Shown here: one piece after another, positions 16,705 to 26,245 of the stretch | How the letters are laid out: the number at the start of each line of letters is the position of its first letter | Numbering within the stretch: position 1 is the stretch's first letter | NCBI GenBank assembly: GCA_039028895.1 | Contig: JBCCHF010000006.1 | Coordinates: forward strand, 166,875-230,874 | DNA from: JAHDCJ01 sp039028895 | Lineage (GTDB): Bacteria; Bacteroidota; Bacteroidia; Chitinophagales; Saprospiraceae | Reading direction: 5' to 3' | Length of the DNA: 64,000 nucleotides | The notes under the pieces: generated by a model | The model's database searches: none | The model's input: only the letters and a program-made list of their open reading frames with translations | Told to the model about the DNA's origin: nothing | Made by a program: the position numbers and the translations under genes

Positions 16705-18201
16705 TTATTCTGAAATCAGGAGCTTCTTGTAGATCACACCTTCTTCCGCTTGAATTGAAATAATATACATTCCCATCTGCAGGCTAGCGGTTGACAACTG
16801 ATAACTATTAGATCCAGATTGAAAATCATGTGAAGCGGCATTTATTACCTGGCCACTTAAGCTATAAACTTTAATCTCAGCTGAAATGCCAGTTTCAATG
16901 TTTAGATCAATGTTTACGGATGATTCTCTTTCAGCAGGATTTGGGTATACGTTAAATCCGTTCACACCAGGAATCTCGTTTACAGAGGTAGGAGTTCCGG
17001 TCATAAAAGATTCGCCGTCATTGAAGTCCATACAAGTATCATAGTTGTTGATCGGCCGTACCCTCCAATAATAAGTCTGGTTGTCCAAAAGTGCTGTAGA
17101 TGTATAGCTGTTTGTGGAAACGGTGGCAAAATCAACAATAAAGTTTGGAATAAAGGTCGGGGTTCTATTTACCTCAATCTGGTATTCAGTAGCATTTGTT
17201 ACAGAAGACCAGCTAAAGTTGACACTATTAAAGAGAACTGTTGTGTTTATTGGAGAAAGCAGGTTAGCTTCACTTGTGATGTCACCACCAGGATTTCCGG
17301 TAAGGAAAGTTCTGGAAGCATGATCAGCAAATACAGCTGCCTCCTGTCCTGGAGAAAATGCATAACTCGCACATCCAAAGAAATAACCCATAAAATTCTC
17401 TTCCATTGGATCAACTGGGACACCTAATGGATCTAGCGCATTCGCCGTATAATTACAAACCGGGCCGGGCCAACCCAGTCCGAAGTTATAATCAGGAGGA
17501 GTATCACAGAACAAATCCGCTGAATCGTCACAGTTAGCATCCGGTCCTGTTCTGGCAGCTTTTTCCACATCCCAACTTTGTCCAATGTAACTTACCAGAA
17601 ATGGGGCGTTTTGACCAGGGGTATAATCCGTGTCTTCCCATCCGAAGAAAGTATGCTGCAAACTGAAAAAGTGACCTACCTCGTGAGATAGCGCAAATGA
17701 GCTACCATTTACAGTACATGAAGTCATGAAGATATAATCTGAAGATGGACTGTAAAACCCAAGTACTCCAAAGCATCCACCGCCTCCTGTGGTGTTACCA
17801 ATAAATACGTTTATTGTATTCGGAACTTTGTTCAGGGCAATTACAAATGGTGACGCCGTAGAAGCGTAGATTCCTGAATTATTAATCAAATTGAATTCCC
17901 CATGCTTAAAAAACTGCATCCCATAAGGCGCATAATCGGTATTCAATTTGCAGAGGTTGTCTAATACTGGTTCTTCATCGATTCTTCCAGAACCATTGGT
18001 TTCGGCAACGAGGTGAAAAGTAACAGGCACGAAGATAACGCCACCTGACTTATGCAATTCGACATCAGAATTTAAAATATTCGCCCGCAAGCGTTCAACT
18101 TCGTTTGCATTCGGCATGGTACCACAGACACCATGCTGAGCAATGACCCCGGCGGGGATCATCAAACAAACTGCTAGTAGTGTAAATAGGATTTTTCTCA
18201 T
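16705..18201 (-). CDS. Secreted M43-like metalloprotease with T9SS sorting domain (2 of 3)
   Basis: The 498-residue protein has a signal peptide (cleavage after about AGVIAQ), the zinc motif HEVGHFFSLQH (His173, Glu174, His177, His183) and the metzincin-type Cys-rich stretch (NCDDSADLFCDTPPDYNFG). A fibronectin-like unit follows (NSVNFSWSSVTNATEYQIEV) and then a T9SS C-terminal domain (GFNVYPNPAERESS, SGQVINAAS, GMYIISIQAEEG). It is closely similar to the next gene upstream (18238-19755) and less so to the one downstream, so the trio arose by duplication. It lies 36 bases after its upstream paralogue, probably in one transcript, and ends in a strong terminator. Confidence 0.88.
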   Translation of the reverse strand: MRKILFTLLAVCLMIPAGVIAQHGVCGTMPNANEVERLRANILNSDVELHKSGGVIFVPVTFHLVAETNGSGRIDEEPVLDNLCKLNTDYAPYGMQFFKHGEFNLINNSGIYASTASPFVIALNKVPNTINVFIGNTTGGGGCFGVLGFYSPSSDYIFMTSCTVNGSSFALSHEVGHFFSLQHTFFGWEDTDYTPGQNAPFLVSYIGQSWDVEKAARTGPDANCDDSADLFCDTPPDYNFGLGWPGPVCNYTANALDPLGVPVDPMEENFMGYFFGCASYAFSPGQEAAVFADHASRTFLTGNPGGDITSEANLLSPINTTVLFNSVNFSWSSVTNATEYQIEVNRTPTFIPNFIVDFATVSTNSYTSTALLDNQTYYWRVRPINNYDTCMDFNDGESFMTGTPTSVNEIPGVNGFNVYPNPAERESSVNIDLNIETGISAEIKVYSLSGQVINAASHDFQSGSNSYQLSTASLQMGMYIISIQAEEGVIYKKLLISE

Positions 18202-18237
18202 TATTGAAATCTTTGGTTTTAGCTGAAAAATGGTTTT

Positions 18238-19755
18238 TTATTTGGTTACAATAACTTTCTTACGTGCCACCCCTTCACTATTTTCAATGGTCAACAAGTA
18301 TACACCATTTGCTACTTCACCTGTATTAATATTGTATACGTTCACACCTTGAGAAAGTTGTTCGATGCTTGTGTAAATACGTTGGCCGTGGATATTGTAA
18401 AGATTAAGATTAACTTCTTTTGACACTTCTGAAGAAGCCATAATCTGTAAATTACTATTAGTCGACACCGGGTTAGGACGTACTGAGAAACCTGACAAAC
18501 CGGGAATTTCATTTACTGAAGTTGGTGTTCCTGTCATGAAAGTACCTGTTGAAGAAAAACCCTGACAAAAGTCGTAGTTGTTCATAGGTTTTACGCGCCA
18601 GTAGTATGTCTGATTATTACTCAATAAGGTTGAGGTGTAGGTATTTGTAGTCAGGTATACTTCCTCTACAACAAAGCTTGGATTGAAGTTGCTATTCCTG
18701 TTAATTTCCAAAAGGTATTTGGTGGCGTTAGGAACCGGATCCCAATCAAACACTACATTTTGGAAAAGCACTGTAGTATTGACCGGAGAAACCAGGTTCG
18801 CATCCTGATCGATATCACCATCAGGCGTACCGTCATTAAATGTTCTGCCTGCATAATCAGCTAGCATGACCGCACTTTGCTCATCAGTAAATTGCCTTTC
18901 TTGACAACCGAAGAAATAACTCATTTGGTTGTTTTCCTGTGGAAAAACAGGCACGCCCAATGGATCTAGTGCATTGGCGTTATAAAGACAAGGAGGTCCG
19001 TTCCAACCAAAACCAAAGCGGTAATCAGGTGGTGTATCACAGAATGTATCAGCTGCAGTATCACAGTTTGCGTCAGGCCCTGTTCTGGCCGCTTTTTCTA
19101 CTGCCCATGTTCCTGAAGGTCCTGAAATACTTCCCGGAGCTGGTGTCCCAGGCACGTAAACGGTACTGCCGTCCCAGCCATCAAAGGTGTGTGGCATTGA
19201 GAAGAAGTGACCCATTTCATGAGAAAACACGAAGCTATTGGTAGTCTCAAAGCCGCCAATTGCAGTTTTTGCGAGGTGAAGATAATCTCCTGCCGGACTG
19301 TAATATCCAAGGGTAATCCCTCCTCCCTGTGAAGGAATCTGATTACCTACAAAAGTATTAATGGTTCCGGGGACACTATTTAATGCGATCACGAAACTAC
19401 TTGCAGAGCCGCCATAGATTGCATCATTATCAATGTAGTTAAACTCTCCTGGCATATAAAACTGGAGCCCTACGTCCAAAAACTCCACATTGAGACGACA
19501 AAGGTTATCAAGAACAGGTTGCTCGTCAATACGGCCATTACCTGCAGTATTAGCGACAAGGTGAATGGTAATCGGCACATAGGAGATATCACCCGATTTA
19601 GTAATATTAAGATCTTTTGCAACTTTTTTGTTTTGCAAAAGTCTTGCTCTTTCTTCAGGGGTGTGTTCTGTACCACAATTATAATGGAGGTGTTGCGTGA
19701 ACGCGAAAGACCCTGTAAGGATGATCGACAAAAATGTGAGTAAAAACTTTTTCAT
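18238..19755 (-). CDS. Secreted M43-like metalloprotease with T9SS sorting domain (3 of 3)
   Basis: The 505-residue protein has a signal peptide (GSFAFTQ), the zinc motif HEMGHFFSMPH (His179, Glu180, His183, His189), the NCDTAADTFCDTPPDYRFGFG segment, a fibronectin-like unit (NVVFDWDPVPNATKYLLEI) and a T9SS sorting domain (GFSVRPNPVSTNSN, GQRIYTSIEQ, GVYLLTIENSEG). It is first in transcription order of the three. The TPTSVNEIPG linker before the sorting domain is shared with the 16705-18201 paralogue. It is likely secreted and may digest extracellular protein or process surface proteins. The 383-base region upstream holds two short inverted repeats but no exact -7 box. Confidence 0.88.
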   Translation of the reverse strand: MKKFLLTFLSIILTGSFAFTQHLHYNCGTEHTPEERARLLQNKKVAKDLNITKSGDISYVPITIHLVANTAGNGRIDEQPVLDNLCRLNVEFLDVGLQFYMPGEFNYIDNDAIYGGSASSFVIALNSVPGTINTFVGNQIPSQGGGITLGYYSPAGDYLHLAKTAIGGFETTNSFVFSHEMGHFFSMPHTFDGWDGSTVYVPGTPAPGSISGPSGTWAVEKAARTGPDANCDTAADTFCDTPPDYRFGFGWNGPPCLYNANALDPLGVPVFPQENNQMSYFFGCQERQFTDEQSAVMLADYAGRTFNDGTPDGDIDQDANLVSPVNTTVLFQNVVFDWDPVPNATKYLLEINRNSNFNPSFVVEEVYLTTNTYTSTLLSNNQTYYWRVKPMNNYDFCQGFSSTGTFMTGTPTSVNEIPGLSGFSVRPNPVSTNSNLQIMASSEVSKEVNLNLYNIHGQRIYTSIEQLSQGVNVYNINTGEVANGVYLLTIENSEGVARKKVIVTK

Positions 19756-20138
19756 GATCTTGAAGCTTGTTAGTGATAATTACTTTGTTCAAAAAATATA
19801 TCTCCTGGTTATAGCTGCCAATATTGCTGTTCTAATTGAACAGAAAAGCTCATTTCATTAAAACAATGAAACACAAACGTTACCCTTTAGGTTTAGACAC
19901 GCAAACGCGATCGGCTACCATAAATTTTTTGGGGAAAACAAAATTAAGTAAGATGGGAGTTTAGAGTTCATATGTTTCATAAGCAGCTTCTTAGTATTAG
20001 GATATTTCGCAAAATTACCATTTTTCCAGAAATAATGGTTGTCCATACAAGGACAAATCTCGTCAACGTTTAGTAAAAAAAAGGTTTTTTAACTACTTTT
20101 GTGCTTTCAATATTTAAACGAATAAATTTCAATTTTCC
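19756..20138. other. Divergent intergenic region with two small dyads
   Basis: This 383-base stretch separates the metalloprotease trio from mdh. It holds two inverted repeats, CTGTTC/GAACAG (19827-19843) and TTTCATT/AATGAAA (19853-19871), both A/T-rich and possibly operator sites for the divergent protease gene. The mdh promoter lies at its right end. I saw no open frame with coding character and no tRNA-like fold. Confidence 0.5.
20069..20101 (+). promoter_or_regulatory. Promoter of the mdh operon
   Basis: TACTTTTG (20094-20101) is an exact TAnnTTTG -7 box. The -33 region has TTTAG (20069-20073) at near-usual spacing. A start near 20108 would give a leader of about 30 bases before the mdh ATG. 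Confidence 0.6.
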
Positions 20139-21074
20139 ATGAGTAAAATAACTGTTGTAGGCGTCGGAAACGTAGGCGCTACCTGTGCTAACGTTCTTGC
20201 ACATTCTGACCTTGCAAAAGAAGTCGTAATGCTTGATATTGCTGGCGATATGGCCAGAGGTAAAGCACTTGATGTAATGCAGCAAGCTCCTATTGATTAT
20301 TATAGTACTCGTACTATAGGAACAGATGATTATGCCCTTACAGCAGACTCCGACATCGTTGTAATAACAGCTGGAATTCCGCGTAAACCAGGTATGAGCC
20401 GCGATGATCTTATTGCCACGAATGCAAAAATCGTTACTTCAGTTACCAAATCTATCATGGCACATTCCAAAAACCCGATCATTATCGTGGTTTCAAATCC
20501 ATTGGATGTAATGACCTATGCCGCCTATAAAGCATCAGGTTTGCCGTCTTCTCGTGTTTTTGGTATGGCTGGGATTCTCGATACCGCCCGCTACAGGGCA
20601 TTTCTGGCAGAAGCTTTGGATATTTCTCCAAAGGATTTTCAGGCTGTCTTAATGGGAGGACACGGTGACACCATGGTTCCCCTACCCCGATACACAACTG
20701 TTTCTGGTATTCCGATTACAGAAATGATTGATAAAGAAAGACTTGACGCTATTGTTGAGAGAACAAAGAAAGGAGGAGGAGAACTGGTAAAACTCATTGG
20801 TACTTCCGCATGGTGCGCTCCTGGCGCTGCCGCCGCACAAATGGTGCAAACCATCCTCCGTGATGAAAATAGGATTTTCCCATGTTGCGCCTTACTAGAA
20901 GGTCAGTACGGAATTAACGATATGTTCCTTGGCGTTCCTGTGAAATTAGGCAAAGAGGGAATCGTCCAGATTCTGGAGCTCCAACTTAATGATGATGAAA
21001 TGGCACTCCTAAATACATCAGCAGATCATGTTAAGGCTGTTATCGATGTTTTTGAGAAAATGGACCTATCATAA
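20139..21074 (+). CDS. mdh: Malate dehydrogenase
   Basis: The enzyme interconverts malate and oxaloacetate with NAD in the TCA cycle. The 311-residue protein is of the lactate-dehydrogenase-like MDH type: nucleotide-binding GVGNVGATCA at the N-terminus with Asp33 following the second strand (NAD preference), substrate arginines at Arg82 (AGIPRKPGMSR), Arg88 and Arg151, and the catalytic His175 in GGHGDTMVPLPR. Arg82 rather than Gln supports malate over lactate. It is cytoplasmic. It is first in a tight cluster with the redoxin and VWA genes (gaps of 17 and 7 bases), so these may be co-transcribed. Confidence 0.97.
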   Translation: MSKITVVGVGNVGATCANVLAHSDLAKEVVMLDIAGDMARGKALDVMQQAPIDYYSTRTIGTDDYALTADSDIVVITAGIPRKPGMSRDDLIATNAKIVTSVTKSIMAHSKNPIIIVVSNPLDVMTYAAYKASGLPSSRVFGMAGILDTARYRAFLAEALDISPKDFQAVLMGGHGDTMVPLPRYTTVSGIPITEMIDKERLDAIVERTKKGGGELVKLIGTSAWCAPGAAAAQMVQTILRDENRIFPCCALLEGQYGINDMFLGVPVKLGKEGIVQILELQLNDDEMALLNTSADHVKAVIDVFEKMDLS

Positions 21075-21091
21075 ACCTTTAACGCACAATT

Positions 21092-21658
21092 ATGTTAAGA
21101 AGGCATATAAAAGGTAAAGCAAAACTTGATCCTATGCCTCCTTCTGGGAAAATACTAAACAAGATGACCGTTTCAAACGGGACATCTGTCAAAACCATAT
21201 CTGATAAAAAACCGGTATTGTTGATCTTTCTCCGGCATTTCGGCTGTACTTTCTGCCGGGAAGCTCTGGCTGAGATAGCCAAGAAAAAAACAAAGATTGA
21301 AAGCGAAGGTGTCGAAATCGTATTCGTCCATATGTCAGACAAGGAAAATGCTGACAAATACTTCAAACGGTATGGGCTGGAAGGAGCTTTGCATATTTGT
21401 GATCCCAAATGCTTATTTTATCAAAGTTTTGGATTGGTAAAGGGTTCTTTCAATCAATTGTTTGGCCTCCAGGTCTGGATGCGTGGACTGGATGCCGGAG
21501 TGCTCAAAGGACATGGTATCGGTAATTATATCGGTGATGGTTTCCAGATGCCAGGAGTTTTTATGATCTTCAAAGGAGAAATTCGCGAGAGTTTTATTCA
21601 TAAATATGCTTCTGACAGGCCGAATTATGAGCAACTTGCCAACTGCTGCGCCGTATAA
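21092..21658 (+). CDS. Peroxiredoxin-like (AhpC/TSA-related) redoxin
   Basis: The 188-residue protein has a thioredoxin fold with Cys52 and Cys55 in LRHFGCTFCREALAEI, placed as in the peroxiredoxin-like family (AhpC/TSA-2, PRXL2-like, related to SelL) rather than classical AhpC. Further blocks are VFVHMSDKENADKYFKRYGL and GDGFQMPGVFMIFKGEI. There is no signal peptide. It probably reduces peroxides or acts as a thiol oxidoreductase in the cytoplasm; the physiological partner is unknown. It sits 17 bases after mdh and seven bases before the VWA gene. Confidence 0.85.
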   Translation: MLRRHIKGKAKLDPMPPSGKILNKMTVSNGTSVKTISDKKPVLLIFLRHFGCTFCREALAEIAKKKTKIESEGVEIVFVHMSDKENADKYFKRYGLEGALHICDPKCLFYQSFGLVKGSFNQLFGLQVWMRGLDAGVLKGHGIGNYIGDGFQMPGVFMIFKGEIRESFIHKYASDRPNYEQLANCCAV

Positions 21659-21665
21659 CTAGATC

Positions 21666-22763
21666 ATGAAAGGCTGGAGATTTGCTGATTACATTCCTTC
21701 CCAAGGGGAAGGCACACCTTTCGAAAAACTCCTGAAAGTTTTCCAGGAACTGCTTATCTATACGTCAGGTGATGTCAGAGAAGCCCTTGCATGGCTTACT
21801 GAGCTCGACAAAGAATACAATCTTACCAATGAAGATTATGGGATGGCTGATTTCATTCAGGACCTGATCGACAAAGGTATGATTGAGCCACAAGACGGAG
21901 CTGGTGGTGGTTTTGGCATTACCAAAAAGATGGAAATATCGCTGCGCAAAAAGTCACTTGAAGACATTTTCGGGCAACTTAAAAAATCAAGACGCGGTAA
22001 TCACACGACAAGGTTTGGAGGACTAGGAGATGAACATACATCTGAAACCCGCCCTTACGAATATGGTGATCGGTTAGATCGACTGGCCATTTCCGATTCA
22101 TTAAAGAATGCTTATATCAATCACGGTATTGACGACTTCATGCTCACTAACGAAGACCTCGAAGTACGTGAAACACTCTACCAAAGTCAAATGAGCACTG
22201 TTTTGATGATCGATATATCACATTCGATGATTCTTTATGGAGAAGACCGGATAACCCCAGCCAAGAAGGTAGCCATGGCATTGGCTGAACTTATTCAGAC
22301 CAAGTACCCAAAAGACACGCTCGATATTCTTGTTTTCGGAAATGACGCATGGCGCATCGAGATCAAAGACCTACCCTATCTCCAGGTGGGCCCCTACCAC
22401 ACCAATACCGTTGCAGGTCTTGAACTGGCAATGGACATGCTAAGGAGGCGGAAAAATCCGAACAAGCAAATCTTTATGATTACGGATGGTAAGCCAACTT
22501 GTATAAAGAAAGGCAAGAATTATTATAAAAACAGTTTCGGGCTGGATCGCCAGATCGTTAACAGGACGCTTAACCTCGCCACCCGCTGCCGAAAACTTGA
22601 TATTCCGATCACCACCTTCATGATCGCTCGCGACCCGTATCTTGTCCGTTTTGTCGACCAGTTTACAGCAGCTAATAACGGAAAAGCTTTCTATTCCAGT
22701 TTAAAAGGTTTGGGAGAATTTATTTTCCGGGATTATAAAACGAATAAAGCACGCCGGGGTTAG
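21666..22763 (+). CDS. VWA domain protein (CoxE/MoxR-partner type)
   Basis: The 365-residue protein has an alpha-helical N-terminal half and a von Willebrand A domain from about residue 175. The metal-dependent adhesion site is DISHS (Asp183, Ser185, Ser187), with a Thr region in HTNTVAGLE and ITDGKP near the end. Such soluble VWA proteins usually act with MoxR-type AAA+ ATPases as chaperone-like systems that mature or insert cofactors into enzymes. A matching ATPase is encoded 3.5 kb downstream, separated here by two genes that are not part of the usual pair. There is no signal peptide, so it is cytoplasmic. Confidence 0.87.
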   Translation: MKGWRFADYIPSQGEGTPFEKLLKVFQELLIYTSGDVREALAWLTELDKEYNLTNEDYGMADFIQDLIDKGMIEPQDGAGGGFGITKKMEISLRKKSLEDIFGQLKKSRRGNHTTRFGGLGDEHTSETRPYEYGDRLDRLAISDSLKNAYINHGIDDFMLTNEDLEVRETLYQSQMSTVLMIDISHSMILYGEDRITPAKKVAMALAELIQTKYPKDTLDILVFGNDAWRIEIKDLPYLQVGPYHTNTVAGLELAMDMLRRRKNPNKQIFMITDGKPTCIKKGKNYYKNSFGLDRQIVNRTLNLATRCRKLDIPITTFMIARDPYLVRFVDQFTAANNGKAFYSSLKGLGEFIFRDYKTNKARRG

Positions 22764-22858
22764 TTTTTTCAATTCAATTGAGCATAGAAGATACCTTCGT
22801 TTATTCGATTTTAAGTCTCAGCTTTTGGAGAATTCCGAATTGAGATTTATTTTGTTCT

Positions 22859-25513
22859 GTGCCTAAGCAAATCCTTCATTTACCAGACGAATTTTATTTT
22901 AACCGGTACTTTGACCCGGAGCTCATTGGTGATATCGTCCATGAAATCGGCTCAAAAGCATTCCCGGAAGGGAAATATGTATTGGATCTTACCTGTAATC
23001 TTTCCACTTTTTATAAAAATGTTTCAATAGCGAGGCTGACAATGCTCCTGGAAGAAAAGGCCACATTGGTCAATACCATTAACCTTTCTTCTTATGATCC
23101 TGAGTCAGATCTTTCCATCGTACTCTATTTAACGGATCAGGAAATGGGGCATGAGGCCAGTTTTACAATTTCATCATCAAATGATGCTACTAATTCTAAG
23201 ATTGGGGAAATTATTTCAGCTTGTATCGTTAAAAAAAACAAGATTGTAAGGGAACGGGCTTCCTCTCCTCATTTCTCATGGTTAAGAACGCCTCAAACAT
23301 TACTCAGGAGTTGTTGGAATATCGAACCACTCCGTGATACCCTGCTCAAAACCAACCATTTTGTAAAGCAAAGCAATCATTACTTTGTATCTGAATTTAT
23401 CCCTATTCCGAAAGGTTTAATTCTGTGGTCAGAGTTTACCAGGATGATCTGGGAAGCCTTTTATTACCAAACCATTACAGGCAAAGTAACTACTAAGATT
23501 GTCGGATATCCTTCTGATGATGATCATTTCGACCTAGATCAATTTCATCTCATTCGATACCTTATCCGAAATAAAAGGCAAAAAACTAGCTTCAAACTAA
23601 AACACCCCCCCACCCCTAGACGCAAAGGTGGCAGAACACTTCGAGTTGATCTGTGGTATGACAAACTTCAAAACGGGAGTGAGGTATACAAGGTTAGGTT
23701 TATTGTGAAGTCAGGGGCTGCTAAATGGGCTGCTCAAACCTTCAGGAGGGTAATTGAAAATATATACCTTGAACTGGATCAATTCAAAACCCGGGAAATC
23801 ATGTCTCTTGCCGGAGATATGGAAAAAGTTCTTTCTGCGCCTTTTACGCAACCCCCGTCAAGGCATACCGCAAAGCTTCCTATGTCTGTAAGAATGGCCG
23901 ATCTATTTGAGCTATTCAAAAAAGCGGTTGGTAAAGGTGGAAAAAGGATCAAAGTGTATTACCATCTTATCACACTAGGGCAAAAAGAGTTTTTCTTCAG
24001 AGAAGATGAAATCGGTAAATTGAAAGCCATATTTTTCAGGCAAGGAGCAAAGTTTTTATATGGTCTCAAAGTATGGTCATCAGGGCCTTCCGTACGTACC
24101 GAAGTAAAATCTGATGCAAAAGGTAGATTTTCGATAAAAACCACTTCCTCACTCGCCTTTTCCCAACAGAATGTCAAGGTGATCAACAGACTAAAGGGTG
24201 ATGTGCTTATTCTTAGGGCTAAAACCAGTGATTATAGAAGGAGCCCAACTTCCAAATACAAGGAAATTGCCACTTCACTTGTTAAGGATCGCCATTCGCA
24301 ATTATCAGATCTTCAATTCAGGATAAAAACCATTCATTTTCGTGACAAGGTCACACCTAAAGGCATCCGGGAACTTGTTGCCAATGTCTCAAAATTAATC
24401 AATACAAAGAAAGGAGCTTCCATAATACTGCGCATGAAAAATGGTAATGCGAAAATTTTCGAACCTCAAGAGACCGAAACTTTTTATGATCATTTTAAAT
24501 CTTTAGAGGATATTGTTTCCATTACCATAGAAAAAAAAGGCAATGATCAGGCATTTTTCATTCTTTCCATCTATTTCAACCTTCCAAAGGAAATCGTTTT
24601 CATTTATAATTTGGAGATCAGGGTTTATCGGAAAGTGCTTGATTATATTCACAAGTCTTTGTTTTCCTACAAGGCAGTTACTGAAAAACCAAAAACCACC
24701 TCAAAAATCAACAGGTCTAGAGGAAAATTTTATTATCCTGTACAATTTCCTAAAGAAAGATGGGTTGGCTTTCTTGAAGAACTCGAAGCCATCCTTCCTT
24801 CCAAGAGTGGGTATCAATTTAAAATTACCTCAGTTTATGGAAATGTCATTGCCCTTGACAACCGAGAAGTAGAAAGGATTGTAGCAAAAATCCAGCATGT
24901 ACCTCAGCAAGAAATTAAATTCCACACGAGGGGCATGGGCAATAAAGAACTTGTTTCGATCATGATCGATATAGGTGCTGCCAAGTCAAAGTCAAAATCG
25001 CCAAATGGGAAATATACAGTTGCCATGCGGGATAATAAGAAGCTTAGTAAGGTGGAAGCTCTCATCCTTGGATACCTCAGTATTACTCCACCACATATCT
25101 TTTCCAATAATTATCGGTCGCCAAAAGTAAAAACCAGGTTGGTACACAACTTCACTTTTAACGGAAGATTGAATTCAAATAAATTTTGCAAAGCAATAGA
25201 AAAGGTCGGCAAAAATATTTCCACGCACAAGACCATGCAAGTATACATCAGGTACAAAAAAAGTAACTTTTATTACCATATGTATTATGCCAACCAAACC
25301 CCGTTTATTACCAAAATTTTGATGCGGGACAAGGCAAAAATTTCCAGGATTGAGGTCAAATCACCAGCCATATTCAAGTGGGATGTCGGGATAGACATCG
25401 GCATTGAGTACACACTTGAATCTTACGAACATTTGGTCGAAATTGTTTTAACATCCTTTGATGCAGCTAAAAACATAAAGGTCAGGAACGAGCTTGTTTC
25501 ATTATTCCCGTAA
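22859..25513 (+). CDS. Large basic repeat protein of unknown family
   Basis: The 884-residue protein starts at GTG (22859); no ATG is near. I recognise no known domain. It is basic (many Lys/Arg) with no signal peptide or membrane segment. By eye it contains about five modules of 120-190 residues with the same rough plan: an amphipathic helix such as RMADLFELFKKAVGKG, PKGIRELVANVSKLI, KERWVGFLEELEAI or NSNKFCKAIEKVGKN, then a strand, then a short block of alternating hydrophobic residues ending in a helix (e.g. EVERIVAKIQHV). Modules start near residues 10, 255, 345, 495, 660 and 770. It sits between the VWA and MoxR genes, five bases before a DUF2306 gene. Its role is unknown; binding a polymer or scaffolding is only a guess. 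Confidence 0.75.
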   Translation: MPKQILHLPDEFYFNRYFDPELIGDIVHEIGSKAFPEGKYVLDLTCNLSTFYKNVSIARLTMLLEEKATLVNTINLSSYDPESDLSIVLYLTDQEMGHEASFTISSSNDATNSKIGEIISACIVKKNKIVRERASSPHFSWLRTPQTLLRSCWNIEPLRDTLLKTNHFVKQSNHYFVSEFIPIPKGLILWSEFTRMIWEAFYYQTITGKVTTKIVGYPSDDDHFDLDQFHLIRYLIRNKRQKTSFKLKHPPTPRRKGGRTLRVDLWYDKLQNGSEVYKVRFIVKSGAAKWAAQTFRRVIENIYLELDQFKTREIMSLAGDMEKVLSAPFTQPPSRHTAKLPMSVRMADLFELFKKAVGKGGKRIKVYYHLITLGQKEFFFREDEIGKLKAIFFRQGAKFLYGLKVWSSGPSVRTEVKSDAKGRFSIKTTSSLAFSQQNVKVINRLKGDVLILRAKTSDYRRSPTSKYKEIATSLVKDRHSQLSDLQFRIKTIHFRDKVTPKGIRELVANVSKLINTKKGASIILRMKNGNAKIFEPQETETFYDHFKSLEDIVSITIEKKGNDQAFFILSIYFNLPKEIVFIYNLEIRVYRKVLDYIHKSLFSYKAVTEKPKTTSKINRSRGKFYYPVQFPKERWVGFLEELEAILPSKSGYQFKITSVYGNVIALDNREVERIVAKIQHVPQQEIKFHTRGMGNKELVSIMIDIGAAKSKSKSPNGKYTVAMRDNKKLSKVEALILGYLSITPPHIFSNNYRSPKVKTRLVHNFTFNGRLNSNKFCKAIEKVGKNISTHKTMQVYIRYKKSNFYYHMYYANQTPFITKILMRDKAKISRIEVKSPAIFKWDVGIDIGIEYTLESYEHLVEIVLTSFDAAKNIKVRNELVSLFP

Positions 25514-25518
25514 TTACT

Positions 25519-26136
25519 ATGCAAAAAGCCCTGAGATCAATATCTATCGGAATTACCGGATGTCTTGCGATTGGGGTAAGTCTGTATGCCTTTTCCTACC
25601 TCCTTGTGGAACATGGATTTTTACAAACCAAGACTAATCTGAACAACTTTCAGGCTTGGAACATCATTTTTCACTTTCATTTTATTGGTGGAGGTATTGC
25701 ATTATTCCTCGGTTGGGCTCAATTCTGGAAGTGGTTAAGAAACAAGTACTTCCGGTTCCATAGAATAACCGGGATGATCTATGTTGGAGCGATTTTGCTG
25801 GCCAGTGCTCCGGCCGGTATCTATGCCTCCTTTTTTGCAATTGGCCGATTCAGTAATGATATTGGCTTTGGAATGATGGGAGTCTTGTGGTTTATTTTCA
25901 CATTTCTAGCGTTCACTGCAATAAAAAAGAAAAACCTTTCGGAACATATCAATTGGATGATCAGAAGTTATGCCCTGACGCTTGGCGCCGTTACCCTCAG
26001 ATTATGGTTACCCATTTTGATGGGACTGATCGGACTTTCTTTTGATGAAGCTTATTCCACAGTCGCCTGGTTGAGTTGGGTGCCCAATCTCATCGTGGCC
26101 GAAATTGTTATTGCAAAAGGCTGGATTGAAGCCTGA
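25519..26136 (+). CDS. DUF2306 family membrane protein
   Basis: The 205-residue protein has about six membrane helices. The family signature includes the His-rich segments FHFHFIGGGIALFLGWAQFWK, FRFHRITGMIYVGAI and EHINWMIRSYALTLGAVTLR. DUF2306 proteins resemble small heme- or quinone-associated membrane proteins, but no function is established. It begins five bases after the 884-residue gene and is probably co-transcribed with it. The conserved His residues could bind a metal or heme; this is inference. Confidence 0.82.
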   Translation: MQKALRSISIGITGCLAIGVSLYAFSYLLVEHGFLQTKTNLNNFQAWNIIFHFHFIGGGIALFLGWAQFWKWLRNKYFRFHRITGMIYVGAILLASAPAGIYASFFAIGRFSNDIGFGMMGVLWFIFTFLAFTAIKKKNLSEHINWMIRSYALTLGAVTLRLWLPILMGLIGLSFDEAYSTVAWLSWVPNLIVAEIVIAKGWIEA

Positions 26137-26187
26137 AGAAAGCTAAGTGAATTATTATCCTTTTCAGGAATAAAAAATGCAACAATG

Positions 26188-26213
26188 TTGTAGCAATTTA
26201 TGTTGTACCTTTC
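26188..26213 (+). promoter_or_regulatory. Possible promoter of the MoxR-like gene
   Basis: TACCTTTC (26206-26213) matches seven of eight positions of TAnnTTTG, with a TTG 15 bases upstream (26188-26190), a little short of the usual spacing. It lies in the 109-base gap before the ATPase gene and would let it be transcribed apart from the upstream genes. Confidence 0.3.
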
Positions 26214-26245
26214 TACCTTAACTAAAAAACCAAACGCCTCTCCTA

